64,000 nt of DNA from Vitellaria paradoxa (taxonomy: Eukaryota; Streptophyta; Magnoliopsida; Ericales; Sapotaceae): assembly GCA_019916065.1 (NCBI GenBank), contig CM034233.1, positions 39,162,862-39,226,861 of the forward strand. Reading direction: 5' to 3'. The position numbers and the translations under genes were made by a program. This document shows, piece by piece, positions 57,587 to 64,000 of the stretch; within the stretch, counting starts at the first letter, position 1; each line of letters opens with the position of its first letter. Under the pieces are notes generated by a model. That model searched no databases. It was not told the DNA's origin and saw nothing but the letters and a program-made list of their open reading frames with translations.

Positions 57587-59370
57587 GTTACTCGTTGAGT
57601 TGGTGCGCGTCATTTTGACGCAATGCCATGTGTCACGTACAATGTTAGCGCTGGAAATTTTGAATCCCAAACAACAACGCTCATTAACCTTCAAAATTGG
57701 AGAGTTGAGAAGTTCATGAACATGGGGGAAGTCTTTGCTGATGGGGCAATTATGTGGAGATTTTATTTCCCACTTAACAAGTATAATAAAGCGCACAAAT
57801 ATATATATGGATATAAAAACTTATCAACATATATATACAGCGTTTGTGGCCAGCTTTTGGAAATGCATGTTCACTCGGTTTTCATGTAGATTGCAGCATG
57901 CATGCAGATGAGAGATGTGGACTATTGGAAAGTGAGGAAGCACCTTTAATCTGCATGGCCTATAATCCTTTCCGTTACACCTCAGGATAAGATAAAAAGG
58001 AATGGAAAAAAAGGATAGTCCTAGTTATCAAGATATTTGGGTGCTTGGTCCCCTATCAGATGGTGACTGCTCCCTTTTCCTCCCCGGTTAAGTAATTAAA
58101 TTAAAAAACAACTTGATTTCAAGAATGAGTACATTTTGAAAATTAAGTACTCTCTTTCTGTTTTTTTTTTTTTAATATATATGGAAATATATACATAGAT
58201 AAATTTGAAATATTCTGTGATTTTAATCTCAAATATTGATAAGAATAATGCTTTAATTTGGTTGTTAATTTAAAAAGTACTAAACTTTCTTGTAGCTGGT
58301 TGATTGTCTGATTTACAAACTCTTATAAATGAAGGAAGATCTAATGGAAGGTTTTAACAGAAGACTTTCTATAGTGCTATTATCCTTCCTTCTGAATTAA
58401 TTAATATGTAGGATATCCAATTCCTTTCCAGGAATTAAAACTTCAAATTTCCAGATATTGGAAAGCATGTTCCAGCTTAGACTCATTAATATAGAATGTT
58501 TGCCCACATGGTTTTGGTAGTTAATTACTACATATAATGCAATCTCTAAAATTGATGACACATCATATATATATATATATATATAAATATATACATCACT
58601 CATCTAGAGCTAGGATATCAAGGCATATATTTATAATTTTTATCCTTCTAATAAACTTGTTGTTCGGTATACTTAACAAGGTTCGGGGTGAGTGGGCAAT
58701 TAATGACTTCTAACGTTTGCTTCGTTCAGTCACGTAAGAGAGGAATGCCGTCAGAAAGCTAAAATGCCAGCTCGAAAAGCTTAATTCACACCTTTGCACA
58801 GAGTCAGCAAGAGAAAAAATTAAAGCAGGCAATTTGTTAGCTGCTTTCTAGCTAGGATATTGAATTATTGAAATGCTGACCCAACTAGTCGGATTATTTT
58901 ATTTCCATTGACCAATTGCAAAAATGGTGGAAAATATGATGATATATATTAACAATTAATTTACTTGGAAAATAATGTAAAATATTGACTGCTTTTTTTT
59001 TTTAATTTTTAATAGTCTTTCTCAGAAACCATTAATCGGGCCAGCAAAACTGTACCAACAAACTAGAGTCATAAGGTTACTCTTAAATTATTTTCCCTTG
59101 AAAATCCAACAGGAGATATCAACTTTCTTCCATTGCTGTAGGTGAAATCATCACAAAGGAAGACTTTGAACCTTTCTGTAACATCTCTTTTCTAAAAGAA
59201 GCCAGACACACCACCTTCCCCCTCAAAATCTTTCTTTGGAGAATAATAATAATAATAATTCTTCAAGATCACCGATTGCTTCTGCCTTTATTCATGTTGA
59301 TGAGGCATAGATGAGTCATGTAACTTCTAAAAGTTAAAGATCCACCAACTCTCTCCTTTTCCATCGCTAT
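57587..59370. other. Host intergenic DNA upstream of the GEM-like gene
   Basis: No gene is supported. Open frames at 57,410-57,889 overlap one another on both strands, cross the LTR edge and have no domain. A TA microsatellite (58,566-58,585), a T tract (58,161-58,174) and an ATA tract (59,241-59,260) are the only local structures. Confidence 0.5.
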
Positions 59371-59378
59371 TATAAATA
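59371..59378 (+). promoter_or_regulatory. TATA box of the GEM-like gene
   Basis: TATAAATA, 154 bases upstream of the ATG at 59,525, giving a leader of about 120 bases. It is the only good TATA motif at a suitable distance. Confidence 0.6.
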
Positions 59379-59524
59379 CATTTGTTGAATCCATCATTTG
59401 AACCATCTCTGTAAGCATCTTCCGAGTCTTGAGAGCATTCCTGACAAGAGAAGTTGCTTGCTGCAGAAAGCAAACCCGAAGAGCGAAGAAACATAATCAA
59501 ATCCGATCGGGCAATTTATCAAAT

Positions 59525-60746
59525 ATGCAGAATCAGCTTTTGGCACAGGTTATTGGAATTCCATTCGGCTCGGTAACACATCCAGCTGAGAGGACACCAA
59601 GAAGACTTTTGCAGGAGCCTTCGTCCAGGCAATACCATTTTTCTGCTTCTTCCAACGGATCTCTCAAAGTCAGACAGAGTAAGTATCTCCATTACACTCA
59701 AGATTAATTGAAAATATATATATACATATTCTACTTATTAATGGTTTTAAATGATTAAAATGAAGTTAATGGTGTTTAAGAATTTACTGGGATTAATGTG
59801 CAGATAAAGTAGATAAGACCAAGAAACTTGGAGGAAAAGCAGAAAATTTTGCAAATGGCATCCGAGAGCATGGTAATTAGTTATTTCTCTCAATTGATTC
59901 TCAGAATGAATGAATTCATTGATATCCCCTTTTTTTTTTTTTTGGTTTTTCACTTTTCATTAAAATCTAGTTTTATTACTATATGTTGCCAACATGATGG
60001 AAGAGAAACAAACAGACAAGCTCTTGAAACCAACCAAAAACTATCAAGAATTAAATTGCATATTCAAATTCCTTATATGGTACTGCTTGTAACGCCGCTA
60101 CCTCCAACAAAAAAACAGATATACATATGTATATGTATGTATTATATTCCTGGAATCTTATATCGTTCTGTGAAAATTGCAGTGAGATCAGGGCCCAAGA
60201 TCACGGAGACTGTGAAGAGGAAATTGAGCTTGGGGGCCAAAATTCTTCGAGCTGGTGGTGTGGAGAAGATTTTCAAGCACAACTTTAGTGTTGTTGAAGG
60301 AGAGAAGCTGATCAAGGCTTCCCAATGCTACTTATCAACAACAGCTGGTCCCATGGCAGGCCTACTCTTCATCTCCAACAACAAGGTCGCCTTCTGCAGT
60401 GACAGATTAATCAAATTGTCTTCTCCGACTGGGGAGTTGATTAGAATCCGTTACAAGGTGAGCCAATGCATCTATTACATATATATTGTCGAAAACATGC
60501 CAATGATGTGATGTTAAGTTCTCCAAGTCCGTAATATCTAACTAATGTCTACCCTCCCTATGTATGCAGGTGTCTATCCCAGTAGGAAAGATATTGAGAG
60601 TCAACGAAAGCCAAAACATGAAGAGACCATCACGAAAGTACATTCAAATAGTGACCGTGGATAATTTTGATTTCTGGTTTATGGGATTCCTCAACTATCA
60701 AAAAACTTTCAAGTATCTTCAGGAGGCAATCACTCAACCTCAATGA
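59525..60746 (+). CDS. GEM-like protein with GRAM domain, four exons
   Basis: Exons 59,525-59,678, 59,804-59,872, 60,183-60,457 and 60,570-60,746 (TGA) join in frame to 675 nt, 224 residues. All introns are GT-AG (donors AGA|GTAAGT, CATG|GTAATT, AAG|GTGAGC; acceptors TGTGCAG, ATTGCAG, TATGCAG). The conserved plant GEM/GER pattern is complete: KLGGKAENFANGIREHV (about 59-75), GPKITETVKRKLSLGAKILR, the GRAM domain (about 102-180: FSVVEGEKLIKASQCYLSTT, AGLLFISNNKVAFCSD), KYIQIVTVDNFDFWFMGFLN near the end. GRAM domains bind membrane lipids or proteins. GEM-family members act in epidermal patterning, hormone and stress responses; which member this is cannot be decided. The only intact host gene here. 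Confidence 0.93.
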
Positions 60747-61330
60747 CTTACTTGCAGCTTCAACTTATAAGTGATCCAATAACATAAATCATGTTTCGAA
60801 ATCTTATGGCATGTCATCAAAGGCAGAGGGAGAAGCATGTTCGGTTAATTGAATATATAGAAGACAAATCGTAGAAGTTTTGAAAATGTAGATATCCCAA
60901 TTCATAGCTTGAGGGGAATCATTCTCGTTTCCCCAATTTTTTTGGATGAGGGAATGGTCCTTCGCTTCTCTATGTAATTTGCTCCCTTTGTTTTTTGGTG
61001 ATTTGTACATGCCTTGTAGATATATATATAAGCTCAGTTTCCCAGAATAGTGATTGTACAAGGTGGTTCCCTTTTTAATGAGCTGCTCCTTATATATTAA
61101 TGAAAGTTTGCCTACTAAATATAATCATATCCAGACTATGGAATGAATGAAACCAGCTGTGAGCACCATAACACTTAATTTTTTGTTTGCGAACACAAAC
61201 ATAGAGCTTTCAACTCAAAACCACTTTGTTCATTCAGTTTTAGCCCCTCAATTTTTCAATTTCAATTCCTAGCTGATAGTAACAATATTGTTTGGTTTGG
61301 GTTCAATTGGGTGCAACGCAAAGACTTCTA
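60747..61330. other. 3' flank of the GEM-like gene
   Basis: Contains the 3'-UTR and then noncoding DNA. A TATATATATA run is at 61,020-61,031. Open frame 60,804-61,061 (minus) has no domain. Confidence 0.5.
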
Positions 61331-62310
61331 AGGACTTCTAAGGAACTGCCAATTTAGATAATACTCCCACTTGCACAGGTTTAAAACACATCGTAATATA
61401 GAAATATTGAAATATACATATATGACACTTCACTCAACTCTACTCAAGGGATGTAAGACAGTGGTTCTTCACCATACTTTGATGGTGGCACAATCTTTTG
61501 TCGACCTACTCACACTACCACTAGTTCATCACATCTACGTAGCCTCAATTGCAGTCATGCATTGGTGATAATACCATTTGTAGCCGTACAAATCCCAATA
61601 TATCACAACTGCTCCATCACATCTCCTTCTTTCGGGCACGCAACTTGCATAGTGCATTCCTTGCTGGAGTCGTGCATCGGTTATGATACCAAGTGTAACA
61701 ATACAAATTCCTATACATCACAGCTGCTTCATCAAATCTCCCCTCTTATGGGCATACGCCCTCGCGTGATCCCACATTTCTAGAAATACTTGATTTTGAT
61801 ACAATTTGTGATAATTTACATCACTATACATCAACATTGATCCATCACATATCTCCCCTTTTTAAGACATGCCCCTGCATTGCCCCACACTTATGAAGGT
61901 AGCAGCTATGATACCATTTGCAATGACCCACATCCCCACATTATATTACAATATTTGTCTGCTTTGGCTCGGTTAAGTGTACTGCAAGGACCTCTCAAAG
62001 GTCTTATTTTACTACTACTATCACCAAAGCAATCCATATCTCTATACATCACCATTGATCAATCACATACCTCCCCTTTTGGAGATGTGCCCCTACATTG
62101 TCCTGCACTTATGAAGTCATATCAACTTATCTCCCCTTTTAGAGACTCGCCGCTATTATCTCACACTGATGATGGCATCAGCTATGATACCATTTGCAAT
62201 GATCCACATTCCCTACATTACATTACAATATTGTGTGCTTTGGCTTGGTTAATTAAGTGTAGTGCAAGAACTTTCCAAAGGTCACCTATCTTAGTATTAC
62301 TCTAACTCAA
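61331..62310 (+). repeat. Diverged repeat array with recurrent 'GATACCATTTG' blocks
   Basis: The same phrases return at irregular spacing of about 100-270 bp: (C/T)TATGATACCA(T/A)(T/G)TG near 61,567, 61,682, 61,785, 61,909 and 62,181; CATCAC.T.TCCCCTTTT..GA near 61,845, 62,062 and 62,125; ATGCCCCT.CATTG.CC.CACTTATGAAG near 61,868 and 62,085; ACATTATATTACAATATT near 61,939 and 62,216. It looks like an internally repeated, decayed element. The 141-codon frame at 61,880-62,305 crosses the repeats and is not a gene. Confidence 0.6.
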
Positions 62311-62627
62311 GCATGTTTATTCGTGAAGTTGTAATGGAATTTGATACTTGCACAGCTTTAAAATATGTTATGTAATGATAATTAATGTAAAATTATACAT
62401 ATATAATATTTCAATCAACTTCACCTAGGTGAGTTACAAAAGTATTTTACTGCATCTCGATGGCAGCTCTCTCAATCTCTTGTCAATTTGCCCATTTTAA
62501 AATCTACTTGACAATAGTCATATATGTGTGGAGTCCTATGTATACAGAAATAAAATATGAAACAAATCCTAATCTAATATAGGAATCCTATGTTCAGAAT
62601 TCCTACCTATTTAACAATCTAATATTT
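62311..62627. other. Noncoding spacer
   Basis: No gene, promoter or repeat border can be supported between the repeat array and the LINE tail. Confidence 0.4.
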
Positions 62628-62957
62628 TATTTTATTTTTTTGGTAATTAAGAATGATATGGATTAATGGGAGAGAATTTACATCATCTTAGGAGCATTCC
62701 CCCATGCAACAAAGCATGTTTAGTTACAAAAAAATATCTCCCAACTAGTACAAATTTTATTATTTACATCAGAATGCTTAATGACAGGTAGTTGAGAAAT
62801 TTTGATTCTAACTTTATACTGGATATTCTTAACAAGGTTGGGGATTGATGAAAAGAGTCCTTTAAAACCTCTTGCATTCCTTTCTTTCCAAAGGTGGTAG
62901 ATCACAACTGCCCAAGCAAGCTTGTAAATGGTATTGTGTAGACTATAATATTTCAAA
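62628..62957 (-). mobile_element. 3' fragment of a LINE retrotransposon
   Basis: On minus, 62,956-62,720 encodes [21 protein letters not shown] followed by the tail of the RT-associated zinc-binding region of plant LINE ORF2, with its stop. A short 3'-UTR follows that ends CATATCATTCTTAATTACC and an A-rich tail (AAAAAAATAAAATAAAAT), as in plant L1-type elements. The 5' end is truncated at about 62,957, as is usual for LINE insertions. No target duplication can be verified because the plastid insertion abuts that end. Confidence 0.75.
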
Positions 62958-62966
62958 ATTTACCCA

Positions 62967-63420
62967 CACTAATACAATTGGATCTGCTCTTCATAGGCAA
63001 ACTTGGGATTTGCGATCCTGGGTAAGATCAGTTCAGGATCATGGGATCCTTTTCTATCAGATAGGAAGGGCTGTTGCATAAAATGTACTTCTAAGTAATT
63101 GCCCTATAGATCCCATATCTATCTATATGAAGAAGAAATCACGTAACGAAGGGGATGCTTATTTATACAAATGGGTACTTCAAACTTGGAATGAGCATGA
63201 AGAAATTAACAATACTTCTTTATCTTTTGAGTTGTTCTGCTGGATCGGTCGCCCAAGATCTTTGGTCTTTACCCGGACCCAATGAAAAAAATGGGATCAC
63301 TTTTTATGGACTCGTTGAGAATGATTTTGATCTAGTTCATGGCCTATTAGAAATAGAAAGTGCCCTGGTGGGATCCTCATGGATAGAAAAAGATTGCAGT
63401 CAGATTGATAATGATCGAGT
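62967..63420 (+). pseudogene. ycf2: Nuclear plastid DNA (NUPT): ycf2 fragment
   Basis: The sequence encodes, in two frames, a piece of plastid Ycf2: [51 protein letters not shown], then after an extra G near 63,167 [40 protein letters not shown] and [21 protein letters not shown] stop at 63,079-63,081 (CAA to TAA) and the extra base kill the frame. Several substitutions are C-to-T or G-to-A. The homology stops within about 63,420. Ycf2 is a large essential plastid protein; this copy is a transferred, inert fragment. Confidence 0.93.
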
Positions 63421-64000
63421 CTTCAATACTTAACAATTAAAAAATATTATACCATATGCATACCATGAGTAACAAATATCCAATAATTGTTTTGATAATA
63501 AATCCTACTGCACTAAGTTACTAGTTGATATTTAACTATAAGAATTACTACTATTAAAATCAACAGTCCTACAGTTAATAACACAATATCATATGGGTAA
63601 AATCCCTCAAAAAAATATTAGCCGCTAAATTATTGATCTTAATATTTTTGGGCTTATAATTTAAAATTTGGTTTACCACATTACCTTCTCAAATAAAGTT
63701 TCCTTCGCAAAATTTGATCTCATCAAATTGAATCAAAATCAATTCTTAATTTTCTTACTCTTAAGTTATATTTGGACCTCAAAATTTACCAAATTAAAAT
63801 TATTAGAAGATCCAAATTACTTCTATTTCATCTTATGTACGTGCCTTAACAATTTTTTTAAAAGCTAATTTATTGCAGCTTTTGAATTATAAAATTCTTC
63901 ACTCAAAAGGTATAAAATTTGCTATCTTCAGCGTCTTACGAGTGCAACGAACTCCCACTTTCTACTCTAATTCTGAATTTTTTTAATGCATGCTCTTGTA
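63421..64000. other. Intergenic, no gene seen
   Basis: AT-rich DNA after the plastid insertion. The frame 63,668-63,868 has no recognisable domain. Confidence 0.5.

Noticed and set aside
57428..57889. Overlapping frames of 60-122 codons on both strands near the right edge of element C
   Set aside because: They straddle LTR and host DNA, so they cannot predate the insertion, and show no domain.
61880..62305. 141-codon plus-strand frame
   Set aside because: It runs through the repeat array and has no domain or splice context.
63155..63433. Open frame with high similarity to a plastid protein as a working gene
   Set aside because: It is only a middle piece of ycf2 with an extra base and a stop upstream, and has no promoter; it is a transferred fragment.

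Overview
This window is nuclear DNA of a flowering plant, most likely a eudicot. It is AT-rich, carries a spliced GEM-like GRAM-domain gene, Ty3/gypsy elements of the Athila, Tat and Tekay/Del types, Ty1/copia elements primed by tRNA-iMet, and a nuclear copy of plastid ycf2. The species cannot be named from the sequence. Most of the window is transposable elements. The only intact host gene I can support is the GEM-like gene at 59,525-60,746 (+).

Left arm. 1-5,802 is very AT-rich intergenic DNA with diverged repeats, including a duplication of about 0.67 kb (3.77-5.04 kb). Element D (5,808-11,980, minus) and element E (12,172-16,156, plus) are two gag-only, SIRE-like copia derivatives lying head-to-head. 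D's left LTR is split by a non-autonomous hAT transposon (6,362-7,893). 16,157-16,755 is unassigned flank.

Nested block. Element C, a Tat-lineage gypsy element (16,761-57,581, minus, 5-bp duplication ATTAC), is the oldest layer. It contains its 712/713-bp LTRs, gag, protease, RT, RNase H, a second archaeal-type RNase H, integrase, and an antisense intron-containing gene (17,995-20,590, plus). It was broken by element B (22,050-33,375, plus; gag-only, Athila-related), element A (33,573-47,896, minus; full-length Athila-type, duplication GTAGG), a solo Tekay/Del-type LTR (51,199-53,818, duplication AACAT) and a 1.4-kb LTR-like insertion (about 54,918-56,348). A second solo LTR of the same Tekay family (29,783-32,535, duplication ATATT) sits inside B's 3' LTR. 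LTR divergence judged by eye (C about 14%, B about 5%, A under 1%) fits this order.

Most interesting system. Element A carries, between pol and its 3' LTR, a gene that looks like an independent plant-style transcription unit. It has its own TATA box preceded by four GGTCCGGACC-type palindromes, the same motif that precedes the TATA box in A's LTRs. It also has a 5'-UTR intron and two coding introns that keep frame exactly. Once introns are removed the protein has no membrane segment and two basic nuclear-localisation-like clusters, which argues against an envelope role. A and B also share a conserved, mostly noncoding segment of about 1.7-1.8 kb that starts at a short hairpin plus a second polypurine tract and ends at the true polypurine tract. 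This suggests that the pol-less B is mobilised by A-like partners.

Right arm. 57,587-59,370 is host intergenic DNA, followed by the GEM-like gene, repeat-rich noncoding DNA (61.1-62.6 kb), a 3' LINE fragment (minus), and a 0.45-kb plastid ycf2 insertion joined almost directly to it.
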